From positions 62,001-126,000 of the forward strand of contig NZ_JAODAB010000005.1 of the NCBI RefSeq assembly GCF_025336485.1: DNA of 64,000 bases, in the 5' to 3' direction. The translations under genes and the position numbers were made by a program. The DNA comes from Pseudomonas citri (GTDB lineage: Bacteria > Pseudomonadota > Gammaproteobacteria > Pseudomonadales > Pseudomonadaceae). Below, in pieces: positions 10,579-20,564 of the stretch (the stretch's first letter is position 1; every line of letters begins with the position of its first letter). The notes under the pieces were generated by a model. That model was not told the DNA's origin. It did not search any database and was given only the letters and a program-made list of their open reading frames with translations.

Positions 10579-13500
10579 ATGGGTTTCAACCTTTCCGAAT
10601 GGGCGTTGCGCAATCGCCAGATCGTACTGTTCCTGATGCTGTTGCTGGCTATGGTCGGCGCGCTTTCCTACACCAAGCTGGGTCAGAGCGAAGACCCGCC
10701 GTTCACGTTCAAGGCCATGGTGATCACCACCAACTGGCCGGGGGCGACGGCCGAGGAAGTCTCCCGACAGGTCTCCGAACGCATCGAAAAGAAACTGATG
10801 GAAACCGGCGATTACGAGCGGATCGTCTCGTTTTCCCGCCCGGGCGAGTCCCAAGTGACGTTCATGGCCCGTGACTCCCTGCATTCGGCGCAGATCCCGG
10901 AGTTGTGGTATCAGATCCGCAAGAAGGTCGCGGACATCCGCCACACCTTGCCGCCGGGCATCCAGGGGCCGTTCTTCAACGACGAATTCGGCACCACCTT
11001 CGGCAACATCTATGCGCTGACTGGTGAAGGTTTCGACTACGCCGTGCTCAAGGACTACGCCGATCGCGTCCAGATCCAGCTCCAGCGGGTCAAGGATGTA
11101 GGCAAGGTCGAACTGCTCGGTCTGCAGGACGAGAAAATCTGGATCGAACTGTCGAACGTCAAGCTGGCGACCCTCGGCCTGCCCTTGGCGGCGGTCCAGC
11201 AAGCTCTTGAGGAGCAGAATGCGGTGTCGACCGCCGGCTTCTTCGAGACCGGCAGCGAGCGGGTGCAATTGCGGGTCTCGGGTAATTTCCGCAGCGTGGA
11301 AGAAATCCGCGACTTCCCCATCCGCGTCGCCGACCGGACATTCCGTATCAGCGATGTGGCCGATGTCCGGCGCGGCTTCAACGAACCACCGGCGCCACGC
11401 ATGCGTTTCATGGGCGAAGATGCCATTGGCCTGGCCGTGGCGATGAAGGAGGGCGGCGACATCCTGATCCTGGGCAAGGCTTTGGAAATGGAGTTTTCCC
11501 GTATCCAGGACACGCTGCCGGCGGGCATGCAACTGCGCAAGGTGTCGGACCAGCCGGCGGCGGTGAAGACAGGCGTCGGTGAGTTCGTCCAGGTGCTGGT
11601 GGAAGCGCTGACGATCGTCTTGCTGGTGAGCTTCTTCTCTCTCGGGCTGCGCACCGGCATGGTGGTGGCCCTGGCGATCCCGCTGGTGCTGGCGATGACT
11701 TTCGCGGCGATGTACTACCTGGGCATCGGCCTGCACAAGATCTCCCTTGGCGCGCTCGTGTTGGCACTGGGGCTTCTGGTGGACGACGCGATCATTGCGG
11801 TGGAGATGATGGCGATCAAGATGGAGCAGGGCTTCGACCGGATCAAGGCGGCCAGTTTTGCCTGGACCAGCACGGCGTTCCCGATGCTCACCGGTACGCT
11901 GATCACCGCGGCCGGCTTCCTGCCGATCGCCACCGCGCAATCGGGCACCGGCGAATACACCCGTTCGATTTTCCAGGTGGTGACCCTCGCGCTGTTGGCG
12001 TCCTGGGTCGCCGCCGTGGTGTTCGTGCCGTACCTGGGGGAGAAACTCCTGCCGGACCTGGCGAAAATTCATGCGGCCAAACACGGCACGGCTGACGGCC
12101 AGACCGACCCTTATGGCACGCCGTTTTACCAGCGGGTGCGGCGGATGGTGGAATGGTGCGTGCGCCGCCGCAAGACCGTCATCGCCCTGACGGTGTTGCT
12201 GTTCGTAGGCTCGGTGGTGCTGTTCCGCTTCGTGCCGCAGCAGTTTTTCCCGGCGTCCGGGCGACTGGAACTGATGGTCGACCTGAAACTGGAGGAAGGC
12301 GCCTCGCTGACCAGCACCGCCGAGCAGGTCAAGCGCCTGGAAGCGCTGCTCAAGGACCATGTGGGCATCGACAATTACGTGGCCTACGTCGGCACTGGCT
12401 CTCCGCGTTTCTATTTGCCGCTGGATCAACAGCTGCCGGCGCCCAGCTTCGCCCAGTTCGTCGTACTGGCCAAGACCATCGAAGACCGTGAGCAGTTGCG
12501 CAGTTGGCTGATCGGCACGTTGAACGAGCAGTTCCCGACCCTGCGCTCGCGGGTCACGCGCCTGGAAAACGGTCCGCCGGTGGGTTACCCGGTGCAGTTT
12601 CGCATAACGGGCGAGCACATCGAGGTAGTCCGGGCCCTGGCGCGCAAGGTGGCGATAAAGGTCCGCGAGAACCCCTACGTGAGCAATGTGCACCTGGACT
12701 GGGAAGAACCGAGCAAGGTGGTCTACCTGAATATCGACCAGGACCGGGCGCGCGCCTTGGGCGTGAGCACCACCCATCTGGCGAGCTTCCTGCGCAGTTC
12801 CCTGACCGGGTCCAGCGTCAGCCAGTATCGGGAAGATAACGAGCTGATCGAGATCCTGCTGCGCGGCACGGTGCACGAACGTACTGAACTGTCTCGACTG
12901 CCGAGCCTGGCGGTCCCCACCAATAATGGCCAGAGCGTAGCGCTGTCGCAGATCGCGACACTGGAGTATGGCTTCGAAGAGGGGGTGATCTGGCACCGTA
13001 ATCGCCTGCCGAGCGTGACCGTTCGGGCTGACATCTATGGCAAGGAGCAACCGGCGACGCTGGTGCAACAGATCTTCCCAACCCTGGAGCCGATTCGCGC
13101 CGAGTTGCCGGACGGCTATTTGCTGGAAGTGGGCGGTACGGTCGAGGATTCGACCCGCGGACAGAAATCGGTAAACGCTGGCGTGCCGTTGTTCATCGTC
13201 GTGGTGCTGACCTTATTGATGGTGCAACTGCGCAGTTTCTCGCGCACGGCCATGGTGTTCCTCACCGCGCCCCTGGGGCTGATCGGTGTCACGCTGTTCC
13301 TGTTGGTGTTCCGCCAACCGTTCGGCTTCGTCGCCATGCTCGGCACCATCGCCTTGTCAGGGATGATCATGCGTAACTCGGTGATCCTGGTGGATCAGAT
13401 CGAACAGGACATCAAGGCGGGGCTGGCGCCCTGGCAGGCGATCATCGAAGCGACGGTGCGGCGCTTCCGGCCAATCGTGCTGACCGCCCTGGCGGCGGTG

Positions 13501-13644
13501 CTGGCGATGATCCCGCTGTCGCGCAGTCTGTTCTTCGGTCCGATGGCCGTGGCGATCATGGGCGGGCTGATCGTGGCGACGGCGCTGACGCTGTTGTTCC
13601 TGCCGGCGTTGTATGCGGCGTGGTTCAGGGTCAAGAAAACCTGA
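10579..13644 (+). CDS. mexK: RND efflux pump permease (MexK-like)
   Basis: Inner-membrane proton-driven drug exporter of the AcrB/HAE1-type RND superfamily. The 1021 residues fit the family (MexK about 1025). Seen: first transmembrane helix (IVLFLMLLLAMVGALSY), a large periplasmic loop, TM4 with the paired aspartates of the proton relay in GLLVDDAIIAVEMM, TM7 near ALTVLLFVGSVVLF, the second periplasmic loop, and TM10-12 with SGMIMRNSVILVDQIEQD. It is co-transcribed with the adaptor. Substrates cannot be inferred. A perfect palindrome follows the stop and serves as terminator. Confidence 0.9.
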   Translation: MGFNLSEWALRNRQIVLFLMLLLAMVGALSYTKLGQSEDPPFTFKAMVITTNWPGATAEEVSRQVSERIEKKLMETGDYERIVSFSRPGESQVTFMARDSLHSAQIPELWYQIRKKVADIRHTLPPGIQGPFFNDEFGTTFGNIYALTGEGFDYAVLKDYADRVQIQLQRVKDVGKVELLGLQDEKIWIELSNVKLATLGLPLAAVQQALEEQNAVSTAGFFETGSERVQLRVSGNFRSVEEIRDFPIRVADRTFRISDVADVRRGFNEPPAPRMRFMGEDAIGLAVAMKEGGDILILGKALEMEFSRIQDTLPAGMQLRKVSDQPAAVKTGVGEFVQVLVEALTIVLLVSFFSLGLRTGMVVALAIPLVLAMTFAAMYYLGIGLHKISLGALVLALGLLVDDAIIAVEMMAIKMEQGFDRIKAASFAWTSTAFPMLTGTLITAAGFLPIATAQSGTGEYTRSIFQVVTLALLASWVAAVVFVPYLGEKLLPDLAKIHAAKHGTADGQTDPYGTPFYQRVRRMVEWCVRRRKTVIALTVLLFVGSVVLFRFVPQQFFPASGRLELMVDLKLEEGASLTSTAEQVKRLEALLKDHVGIDNYVAYVGTGSPRFYLPLDQQLPAPSFAQFVVLAKTIEDREQLRSWLIGTLNEQFPTLRSRVTRLENGPPVGYPVQFRITGEHIEVVRALARKVAIKVRENPYVSNVHLDWEEPSKVVYLNIDQDRARALGVSTTHLASFLRSSLTGSSVSQYREDNELIEILLRGTVHERTELSRLPSLAVPTNNGQSVALSQIATLEYGFEEGVIWHRNRLPSVTVRADIYGKEQPATLVQQIFPTLEPIRAELPDGYLLEVGGTVEDSTRGQKSVNAGVPLFIVVVLTLLMVQLRSFSRTAMVFLTAPLGLIGVTLFLLVFRQPFGFVAMLGTIALSGMIMRNSVILVDQIEQDIKAGLAPWQAIIEATVRRFRPIVLTALAAVLAMIPLSRSLFFGPMAVAIMGGLIVATALTLLFLPALYAAWFRVKKT

Positions 13645-13660
13645 TCAACAGGCGCACACC

Positions 13661-13703
13661 AAACCTGTGGCGAGGGAGCAAGCTCCCTCGCCACAGGTTT
13701 TTC
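13661..13703. repeat. REP-type perfect palindrome acting as bidirectional terminator
   Basis: Arms 13661-13679 and 13682-13700 are perfect 19-bp complements (core GTGGCGAGGGAGC) with a 2-nt centre and a T-run (TTTTT) to the right. It sits between convergent mexK and the DUF4197 gene. Confidence 0.85.
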
Positions 13704-13711
13704 GTAGGGTT

Positions 13712-14401
13712 TTAGAGGCTGCCGAAAACCTTCTTCGCCAAACTCGTCGCCGCTGCTGCCGGGTTCTTGCGAATGGTCGCTTCCTGCTTGCCGATCATCT
13801 CGAACAGGCCGTCGAGCGCTTGTTCGGTCACGTAGTTCTCGATGTTGGCGCTCTTGGCGTCCAGCACGCCGAACGTGGCGGCCTGGCCGGCGAAGGCGTT
13901 GTATTTCTGGGCCAGGCCGACCTTGTCGGTGGCTTGCTTGACGATGGGCAGGAACTTGACGCGGATCTGCTCGCGGCTGCTCTTGTCCAGGTATTGCGTG
14001 GCCGAGTCGTTACCGCCGCTCAAGATGCCCTTGGCATCGCTCACGCTCATGTTCTTCACGGCGTTGACCAGGATCGGCTGGGCCTGCACTACGGCCGCTT
14101 CGGCGGCCTGGTTCATGCTGGTTTCCAACTGATCGACCTGCTCGCCCATGCCGAAGGCCTTCATCTTGCTGGCGACCTTGCCGAGTTTGCCTGGCAATTC
14201 GATCTTCACATCCGGGTTGTTGCTGAAACCGCCGGGCGTGCCCAGTTGCTTGACGGCCACTTGCGCACCTTGGGTCAGTGCGTCCTTGAGGCCACCCGTG
14301 GCGTCCGTCTGCGAGAGATCGCCGAGGGACAGGGCCATGGCGTTGGCACAGATCAGCAGGCCCGCGCACAGGCCGGTGAAGCGGAGGGTAGAGCGGAACA
14401 T
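13712..14401 (-). CDS. DUF4197 exported protein
   Basis: A 229-residue protein with a Sec signal peptide (FTGLCAGLLICANAMA) followed by a helical DUF4197-type body: LSLGDLSQTDATGGLKDALTQ, then DAKGILSGGNDSATQYLDKS and VKQATDKVGLAQKYN. Predicted periplasmic; the family has no established function. It is read in the same direction as the lipoprotein and plsB to its right, 33 bp after the lipoprotein stop, so the three may share a transcript. Confidence 0.82.
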   Translation of the reverse strand: MFRSTLRFTGLCAGLLICANAMALSLGDLSQTDATGGLKDALTQGAQVAVKQLGTPGGFSNNPDVKIELPGKLGKVASKMKAFGMGEQVDQLETSMNQAAEAAVVQAQPILVNAVKNMSVSDAKGILSGGNDSATQYLDKSSREQIRVKFLPIVKQATDKVGLAQKYNAFAGQAATFGVLDAKSANIENYVTEQALDGLFEMIGKQEATIRKNPAAAATSLAKKVFGSL

Positions 14402-14434
14402 GATGGCGTCCTTGAGAACAGGTGGAAAAAGTAA

Positions 14435-14833
14435 TCAGTGTGCGGCGTTGACGCGGATCTTCAATGGCTGCGGATCCTTGCCATCGAGTTGCACGGTGTG
14501 TTGTTCGGTGGTGATGAACATCAACTGGCCGTCCACTTCGATCCGGGCGCTCACGGCATAACGATGCCCGGGCTTGACCTGGGTCGGATCATAAGTGAGG
14601 TGGAACGGCAGTGGGACCTGGCCCTTGACTGGACCGCTCTGTTCGTCGAGCACCGTTGCCGGCGCATCGGCCAGGGAAACGTCCTGCAGGCTCACGCTCA
14701 AGGTGGCTCCCGGTGGCAGGGCGATACGTTGCAGGTAGAACACCTCGCCGTCGAGGCTGTGCTTGCCCGCCAGTGGCGCGCTGGAACAGGCGCTGAGCAG
14801 CGCGGCAACGGTGATGAGAAGAAGTTTTTTCAT
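14435..14833 (-). CDS. YbaY-family lipoprotein
   Basis: A 132-residue lipoprotein. The start at 14833 gives MKKLLLITVAALLSACSSAP, a textbook lipobox signal with cysteine near residue 16; the reverse-strand AGGAA just upstream supports it, and an in-frame ATG 45 bases earlier would spoil the signal. The mature part contains YLQRIALPPGATLSVSLQDV, the hallmark of the YbaY domain (also found in META/HslJ-linked proteins), expected to form a small beta-sandwich in the periplasm. Role unknown; it sits between plsB and a DUF4197 protein. Confidence 0.85.
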   Translation of the reverse strand: MKKLLLITVAALLSACSSAPLAGKHSLDGEVFYLQRIALPPGATLSVSLQDVSLADAPATVLDEQSGPVKGQVPLPFHLTYDPTQVKPGHRYAVSARIEVDGQLMFITTEQHTVQLDGKDPQPLKIRVNAAH

Positions 14834-14887
14834 GGTGTTTTTCCTTGTTGGAAACGGCGCCGCAGAAAGACACGGCACCCGTGGGAA

Positions 14888-17389
14888 TCAGTCCTGGGCC
14901 GCCGGGGCGACCTGCTGCGCCGTGTCTTCATTGCGCTGCAACGCCACCTGGCGAATCGACAGGCGAATCTCCGCCGGCAGCACCCGCTTGGCCGCGCCTT
15001 CGGCCAGTTCGCCCAGCATGGGGTGATAGCTTAGCTTGCCGGCTTCGTCCCGGCGCAGCACGTCGAGGTCCAGCATCGTCTGGATGAAGTGGCGGAACAG
15101 GCTCTTGTCGAAGAACTCCGGTGCGTTGAGGCCATGCAGGATCGATAGGCGCTGGGCCATCACGGTGCAGAGATCTTCCAGTTCCTCGGCACTGAGACTG
15201 TTCTGGCCACTGTTGAGCAATAGCGAGACGCTCATGTAGAAGCGTTGCAGGGTCTGGGCAATGCTTTTCGACAGCAGGGTCAGCAGCACGAAGTGCCGCG
15301 AACTCGGGGCCGGGCGCAAGTACACCTGGTCTTCGAAACGCAACAGGCCTTGCTCGACGAACGCTTCGAGCCATTGGTCGACCACCGCATCCAACTCCTC
15401 CAGCGACCAGCGAATGAACAGCTCCGATTGCAGGTACGGGTACAAGGCGCGGGTGTAGCGCAGGATCTGCTCGCGGCTCATGCGCGAGCTGCTCTGGAAG
15501 AAGCTGGCGAGCAAGGCCGGCAGCGCAAAGATATGCAGGACGTTGTTGCGGTAGTAGGTCATCAGCACCGCGTTCTGTTCGTCCAGGTACAGGATCTTGC
15601 CCAGGGCGTCGTTCTGTTCCGACAGCAGGTCCATGCCCTTCACATGTTCGATCAACGCCTGGCCGTCGCCTTCGGGCAGCGTGGTATGCGGCGAGTAGGG
15701 CACTTTGCGCAGCAGCGCCAGGTACAGGTCCAGCACGCGTGCCATGGCCTGGTCGTCCAGGGCCAGGCGGCTGGTGGAGAGCAATGCCAGGGCGACGAGG
15801 TTGACCGGGTTGATGGCCGCGGCTTCGTTCAGGTGGCGGGCGACGCGCTCGCCGAGGCGGTGGGTGGTCGCGTTGAGCCAGGCCGGTTTGAATTGCGGGC
15901 CGAGGTCTTGCTCGCGCCAGCCGGGCTGTTCGTCGTCGAGGAATTGCGCCAGCTTGATCGGTTCGCCGAAGTTCACCGCCACCTGGCCGAAACGCTGCTT
16001 GAGGGCGCCGATGACCTTGAAGATGTCGAAGATCGATTCTTTCTTCTTGCTGGCACCGCGCAATTCACCCAGGTAAGTACGGCCTTCCAGCACTCGCTCA
16101 TAGCCGATGTAGACCGGCACGAAGACGATGGGCGTGCGCGAGGAGCGCAGGAAACTGCGCAAGGTGATGGCGAGCATGCCGGTCTTGGGTTGCAGCATGC
16201 GCCCGGTGCGCGAACGGCCGCCCTCGACGAAGTACTCCACCGGGAAACCCTTGGTGAACAGCGTGTGCAGGTATTCGTTGAACACGGCGGTGTAGAGTGG
16301 ATTGCCCTTGAAGGTGCGGCGCATGAAGAACGCCCCGCCACGGCGCAGCAGGCTGCCGATCACCGGCATGTTGAGGTTGATCCCGGCGGCGATGTGCGGT
16401 GGCGTCAGGCCGTTGCGAAACAGCAGATACGACAGCAGCAGGTAGTCGATATGGCTGCGGTGGCACGGTACATAGATGACTTCGTGGCCGGGGGCGACGT
16501 TCTGCACGCTCTCGATGTGGTTGACCTTGATGCCGTCGTAGATCTTGTTCCAGAACCAACTCAGTACCACTTCCAGGAAGCGGATCGCGGTGTAGGTGTA
16601 GTCCGAGGCGATCTCGTTGCCGTAGCGCAGGGCCTGGGCCTTGGCCTTTTCGGCGGAGATTTTTTCCCGTTCGGCTTCTTCGGCGATCGCCTGGCGGACC
16701 AGTGGCTGGTTCAGCAGCCCCTTGACCAGGTTGCGCCGGTGAGAAATGTCGGGACCGATGACGGCCGCTTTCGCGTTGCGAAAGTGCATCCGCAGGATCC
16801 GCTGTGCCATGCGCACGGTGCGCTCGTGGCCCTTGTCGTGCTCGATCAATGCACGCACGTGGATCGGCGCGGAGAACTGCACGCGGGTCTTGCGCCCCAG
16901 AATCATGATGCTCAACAAGCGGCGCAGGCGCCCGGTGACCGCCCAACTGTCGGCGAACAACAGTTTCCACGGGCTGGACTCGCTGTCGGGCGACTGGCCC
17001 CAGAACACACTGACCGGAATGATCTGCGCGTCTTCGGCCACGTTGTGGGTGAGGGCGTCGACCAGTCGTTTCAGGGTCGGCGGTGCGCCACGTTTGTCCT
17101 GGCGACCGAGCCAGTCGGGTGCTGGTGTCAGGTAGAAAAACGCCGCCGGCTCCAGCAGGTTGCCCACCGAGACTGGCAGCACCGGACGGGGTAGGCCGGC
17201 CTTGGTGCATTCGCGGTCGAGCACCGCCAGGTCCGTGATCGAGGGATCTTGCAGGACGTAGAACACCGGGCGGCTGCGGTCGAGGTTGAGGGTCAGGGAC
17301 GAGTGGTTGATCGTCTCGGAGCGAACCCACAGGTACAGCAGGCGGCGCAGGGTGCCGAATACAAGACGGCGGAGCGGAGAGCGGGTCAT
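14888..17389 (-). CDS. plsB: Glycerol-3-phosphate 1-O-acyltransferase
   Basis: Inner-membrane enzyme that acylates sn-glycerol-3-phosphate at position 1, the first step of phospholipid synthesis. The 833 residues match the family. The acyltransferase blocks are in order: [12 protein letters not shown] (HX4D catalytic), [27 protein letters not shown] and [13 protein letters not shown]. The start at 17389 ([12 protein letters not shown]) fits known PlsB proteins; an upstream in-frame ATG would add 29 atypical residues. It is divergent from the cold-shock gene, with a 250-bp gap. Confidence 0.96.
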   Translation of the reverse strand: MTRSPLRRLVFGTLRRLLYLWVRSETINHSSLTLNLDRSRPVFYVLQDPSITDLAVLDRECTKAGLPRPVLPVSVGNLLEPAAFFYLTPAPDWLGRQDKRGAPPTLKRLVDALTHNVAEDAQIIPVSVFWGQSPDSESSPWKLLFADSWAVTGRLRRLLSIMILGRKTRVQFSAPIHVRALIEHDKGHERTVRMAQRILRMHFRNAKAAVIGPDISHRRNLVKGLLNQPLVRQAIAEEAEREKISAEKAKAQALRYGNEIASDYTYTAIRFLEVVLSWFWNKIYDGIKVNHIESVQNVAPGHEVIYVPCHRSHIDYLLLSYLLFRNGLTPPHIAAGINLNMPVIGSLLRRGGAFFMRRTFKGNPLYTAVFNEYLHTLFTKGFPVEYFVEGGRSRTGRMLQPKTGMLAITLRSFLRSSRTPIVFVPVYIGYERVLEGRTYLGELRGASKKKESIFDIFKVIGALKQRFGQVAVNFGEPIKLAQFLDDEQPGWREQDLGPQFKPAWLNATTHRLGERVARHLNEAAAINPVNLVALALLSTSRLALDDQAMARVLDLYLALLRKVPYSPHTTLPEGDGQALIEHVKGMDLLSEQNDALGKILYLDEQNAVLMTYYRNNVLHIFALPALLASFFQSSSRMSREQILRYTRALYPYLQSELFIRWSLEELDAVVDQWLEAFVEQGLLRFEDQVYLRPAPSSRHFVLLTLLSKSIAQTLQRFYMSVSLLLNSGQNSLSAEELEDLCTVMAQRLSILHGLNAPEFFDKSLFRHFIQTMLDLDVLRRDEAGKLSYHPMLGELAEGAAKRVLPAEIRLSIRQVALQRNEDTAQQVAPAAQD

Positions 17390-17490
17390 ACGGCTTCTGC
17401 GTGAGTGAATGGAATCGAGCGGCTGCCCGAAAGGTCGCCAGTGTGCCGGATTCGTCGAAAATCGGCAAAACTGCACCGAAGTAAAGTCAG

Positions 17491-17518
17491 TTGAGAGTTT
17501 TTGTGTCTGACATATACT
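17491..17518 (+). promoter_or_regulatory. Promoter of the cold-shock gene
   Basis: TTGAGA (17491-17496) and TATACT (17513-17518) with 16-bp spacing give a good sigma-70 promoter. Transcription from about 17525 would make a leader of about 115 nt before the start at 17640, typical of cold-shock mRNAs. Confidence 0.65.
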
Positions 17519-17639
17519 CGGGCGGCTGGCTGCCTCCGCTTTCCACTGGGACGGTTGGACGGCGGCGAAAGTTCGTACAGCCCTGCCTGCTGAAGTGGGG
17601 CAGAAGCTGACTTAAAAATAAGAAATGGGAGTGAGCATC

Positions 17640-17849
17640 ATGGCAGCACGCGAAACCGGCAACGTGAAGTGGTTCAACGACGCAAAAGGCTACGGCTTCA
17701 TCCAGCGCGAAGGTGGGGCGGATGTATTCGTGCACTACCGCGCGATCCGCGGCGAGGGCCACCGTTCCCTGACTGAAGGCCAGAAGGTCGAATACGCGGT
17801 GGTGGAAGGTCAGAAGGGTTTGCAGGCTGAGGATGTGGTGGGGTTGTAA
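17640..17849 (+). CDS. CspA-family cold-shock protein
   Basis: A 69-residue single OB-fold nucleic acid-binding protein, an RNA chaperone. RNP1 is present as KGYGFIQ and RNP2 as DVFVHY, after the usual GNVKWFNDA start. The ATG at 17640 has GGGAG at 17627-17631; an in-frame ATG at 17625 overlaps that site and would add five residues. It is transcribed alone, with its own promoter and a palindromic terminator. Which Csp paralogue it is cannot be told. Confidence 0.93.
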   Translation: MAARETGNVKWFNDAKGYGFIQREGGADVFVHYRAIRGEGHRSLTEGQKVEYAVVEGQKGLQAEDVVGL

Positions 17850-17872
17850 CCTGCACTTGAAGTCATCGTAAA

Positions 17873-17914
17873 CCCCAGTGGGAGCAAGCTTGCTCCCACT
17901 GGGGGCTGTTTTTA
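17873..17914 (+). terminator. REP-type palindrome used as terminator of the csp gene
   Basis: A perfect 32-bp palindrome at 17873-17904 (arm core CCCAGTGGGAGCAAG) is followed by GCTGTTTTTA. Confidence 0.85.
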
Positions 17915-17931
17915 CATTGGAACTGGCCGCG

Positions 17932-18309
17932 TCACGCCGTCCTCCAGGTAATCTCTTCTTCCCCATCGGCACTGATGCGAATCCAGCGATCCGCCGCCGC
18001 TTCATCCTCTTCTTCTACCCACGAACCCGGTGCGCAGCGTACTTCGACATTCAGTGCGGCGAAGGCGGCGCGGGCGCAGGCGATGTCGTCTTCCCATGGG
18101 GTCTGGTCGCTTTCCAGGTACAGGCTGTTCCATTTGCCCACGGCCTTGGGTAGCCAGGTCACCGGAACGCTGCCAGCCTTGCATTTGTAGGTCTGGCCTT
18201 TTTGTACCCATGCGCTGCACGGTCCCAGGGCCTGGCCGAGCCAGGCGGCGATGGCCTTGTGGTCGACGTCGGCGTCCTTGAGGTAAATCTCGATATCGGG
18301 TTGGCGCAT
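17932..18309 (-). CDS. Conserved hypothetical protein, soluble, acidic
   Basis: A 125-residue cytoplasmic protein. The start at 18309 (MRQPDIEIYLKDADVDHKA) is preferred; another ATG four codons upstream is possible. It has conserved-looking blocks (AAWLGQALGPC, SLYLESDQTPWEDDI, PGSWVEEEDEAAADRWIRIS) and two or more cysteines, but no recognisable domain. It lies after a convergent cold-shock gene and is followed on its own strand by nothing else. I do not know its function. Confidence 0.75.
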   Translation of the reverse strand: MRQPDIEIYLKDADVDHKAIAAWLGQALGPCSAWVQKGQTYKCKAGSVPVTWLPKAVGKWNSLYLESDQTPWEDDIACARAAFAALNVEVRCAPGSWVEEEDEAAADRWIRISADGEEEITWRTA

Positions 18310-18388
18310 GGATGTCCTCACTGCGGTCTTGAAAAATCCATTCGCGGATTTAACTGGCCCCAGGCGATTGCCCGAGGCCCCAGGTTAA

Positions 18389-19198
18389 TTATTGAAGAAC
18401 GAAATAATCGTAGCGCATCGACACCGTGACCTCGAACGGCTCGACCTGCTCGATCACGCTGGCGCGGCGTTCGGCGCTGGCGCGCCAGCCGTGGGGCGTC
18501 ATGGCCAGCAGGTTGGCGCGGTCCAGGCCATTGTCGAGCGTCAGCTTGAATTCGAGGGTTTCGCTGTGATCCAGCACCATGCCCGGCGGCACCAGGGCCA
18601 GGTGCTTGTCATCGGTGTATTCGCGTACTTCGTCGTACAGTCGCTCGCGCAGCTCCATCAGGTGCCCGCGAGTCGGGCCGACTTTCATCAAGCCGCCGCC
18701 GGGGCTGAGCAGGCGTTTGGCTTCTTGCCAGTCCAGCGGGCTGAACACGCTGGCCAAAAACTGGCAGCAGCCGTCCGCCAGCGGTACCCGGGCCATGCTG
18801 GCGATCAACCAGGTCAACCGCGGGTTGCGCTTACAGGCGCGCTTGACCGCCTCGCGGGAAATGTCCAGGGCATAACCGTCGGCCTGGGGCAGCGCCTCGG
18901 CGATCTGCGCGGTGTAGTAACCCTCGCCACAGCCGATGTCCAGCCAGCGCCCGGGTGCGCGCTCGGCGGCCAATTCCGCCAGGCGCCGGGCCACCGGGGC
19001 GTAATGCCCGGCGTTGAGAAAGTCGCGACGGGCCTGGACCATGGCCTGGTTGTCGCCTGGGTCGCGGCTGTTCTTGTGCTGCACCGGCAGCAGGTTCAGG
19101 TAACCCTGGCGTGCGCGGTCGAACCGATGCCCGGCCGGGCATACCACGCCATTGTCCACCGCGTTGAGCGGTTCACTGCAGATCGGGCAAGCGAGCAT
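18389..19198 (-). CDS. rlmA: 23S rRNA (guanine-745-N1)-methyltransferase-like protein
   Basis: A 269-residue SAM methyltransferase of the RlmA(I) family, which methylates G745 of 23S rRNA. An N-terminal zinc finger is visible: CPIC at residues 4-7, then CPAGH (residues 20-24), followed by GYLNLLPVQHK. The SAM-binding motif is LDIGCGEGYYT. The RDPGDNQAMVQARRDFLNAG segment is characteristic of the family. Its start overlaps the dapE stop (TGATG on the reverse strand, 19196-19200), so it is translationally coupled to dapE. Confidence 0.9.
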   Translation of the reverse strand: MLACPICSEPLNAVDNGVVCPAGHRFDRARQGYLNLLPVQHKNSRDPGDNQAMVQARRDFLNAGHYAPVARRLAELAAERAPGRWLDIGCGEGYYTAQIAEALPQADGYALDISREAVKRACKRNPRLTWLIASMARVPLADGCCQFLASVFSPLDWQEAKRLLSPGGGLMKVGPTRGHLMELRERLYDEVREYTDDKHLALVPPGMVLDHSETLEFKLTLDNGLDRANLLAMTPHGWRASAERRASVIEQVEPFEVTVSMRYDYFVLQ

Positions 19199-20349
19199 CA
19201 GGCGAGCAACTTGATCAGGGTCTTGTAGTAGATCTCGGTCAGTACGTCGAGATCGGCCGCCAGCACGCGTTCGTTGACCTGGTGGATGGTCGCGTTGACC
19301 GGCCCCAGTTCCACGACCTGGGTGCCCATGGTGGCGATGAAGCGACCGTCGGAGGTGCCGCCACTGGTAGAGGCATGGGTTTCGCGACCGGTGACGTCCT
19401 TGATGCTCGACGACACGGCATCCAGCAGCGCCCCCGGTTCGGTGAGGAACGGTAGGCCCGACAGCGCCCAGTCGATGTGCCAGTCCAGTTGATGCTTGTC
19501 GAGAATGTCGGCGACGCGTTGTTGCAGGCCTTCGACGGTGGATTCGGTCGAGAAGCGGAAGTTGAATACCGCCACCAGCTCGCCGGGAATCACGTTGGTC
19601 GCGCCGGTGCCGGCGTTGAGGTTGGAGATCTGGAAGCTGGTGGGTGGAAAGAAGTCGTTGCCGTGGTCCCAATGCTCGGCGGCCAGTTCGGCCAGGGCCG
19701 CAGCGGCCAGGTGGATCGGGTTCTTTGCCAGGTGCGGATAAGCCACGTGACCTTGTTTGCCACGCACGGTCAGTTTGGCGCCGAGGGAACCACGCCGGCC
19801 GTTCTTGACCACGTCACCCACCAGGGTGGTGCTCGATGGCTCGCCGACGATGCACCAGTCCAGCCGTTCGTTGCGGGCCTTGAGGCGTTCGACCACGGCC
19901 TTGGTGCCGTGGTGGGCCGGGCCTTCTTCGTCGCTGGTGATCAGGAAGGCGATCGAACCCTTGTGGTCCGGGTAGTCGGCGACGAAGCGCTCGGCCGCCA
20001 CCACCATGGCCGCCAGGCTGCCTTTCATGTCCGCCGCGCCTCGGCCGCAGAGCATGCCGTGTTCATCGATGACCGCGTCGAACGGATCGAGCTGCCAGGC
20101 CTGCACCGGGCCGGTCGGCACGACGTCGGTATGGCCGGCGAAGCACAGCACCGGGCCGGCGTGCTTGCCATGGCTGGCCCAGAAGTTATCCACATCCTCG
20201 ATGCGCATGGGCTCGAGATTGAAACCGGCACTGCCCAGGCGCTGCATCATCAGTTTCTGGCAATCGGCATCCACGGGGGTCACGGATGGACGGCGGATCA
20301 GGTCGCAGGCGAGTTGCAGGGTCGGCGAGAGGTCGGCGTGGGCCGTCAT
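19198..20349 (-). CDS. dapE: Succinyl-diaminopimelate desuccinylase
   Basis: Zinc-dependent M20 peptidase-family enzyme that removes succinate from N-succinyl-LL-diaminopimelate in lysine and peptidoglycan synthesis. The 383 residues carry the metal ligands in [22 protein letters not shown] and [12 protein letters not shown], and the C-terminal [17 protein letters not shown]. The start at 20349 ([14 protein letters not shown]) has CGGAG on the reverse strand. With dapD and dapC in this window it covers much of the succinylase branch. Confidence 0.97.
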   Translation of the reverse strand: MTAHADLSPTLQLACDLIRRPSVTPVDADCQKLMMQRLGSAGFNLEPMRIEDVDNFWASHGKHAGPVLCFAGHTDVVPTGPVQAWQLDPFDAVIDEHGMLCGRGAADMKGSLAAMVVAAERFVADYPDHKGSIAFLITSDEEGPAHHGTKAVVERLKARNERLDWCIVGEPSSTTLVGDVVKNGRRGSLGAKLTVRGKQGHVAYPHLAKNPIHLAAAALAELAAEHWDHGNDFFPPTSFQISNLNAGTGATNVIPGELVAVFNFRFSTESTVEGLQQRVADILDKHQLDWHIDWALSGLPFLTEPGALLDAVSSSIKDVTGRETHASTSGGTSDGRFIATMGTQVVELGPVNATIHQVNERVLAADLDVLTEIYYKTLIKLLA

Positions 20350-20532
20350 GGAAACTCCGGGAATATTAGTATGGACGCAAGGCTTGTGCTGGCGCGGGGC
20401 GGGCTCGCGCAAAATGGCGGTTATCTTATAGCAAAACGACCACCATGGGCCCAGGTGCTGGTCAGTTGGAGCACAAATCCTGCGGGCGGGAACTCCCACA
20501 GAGGTTTTGCTTAAATTGCCGTGGCAAAGCCC

Positions 20533-20538
20533 TATAAT
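20533..20538 (+). promoter_or_regulatory. -10 box of tcdA promoter
   Basis: TATAAT at 20533-20538 lies in the 215-bp gap between divergent dapE and tcdA. No good -35 box is seen; TTAAAT at 20511-20516 is 16 bp away and TTGCTT at 20507-20512 is 20 bp away. Confidence 0.5.
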
Positions 20539-20564
20539 GCGCGCCGGTTTTTGGGGTAATGGTC

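Noticed and set aside
10366..13068. 900-codon open frame antisense to mexK
   Set aside because: Same codon-bias shadow effect; very rich in His, Arg and Gln with no domain.
19199..19672. N-terminal extension of the rlmA frame into dapE
   Set aside because: The zinc-finger start [11 protein letters not shown] at 19198 and the TGATG overlap define the gene; the upstream part is a shadow of dapE.
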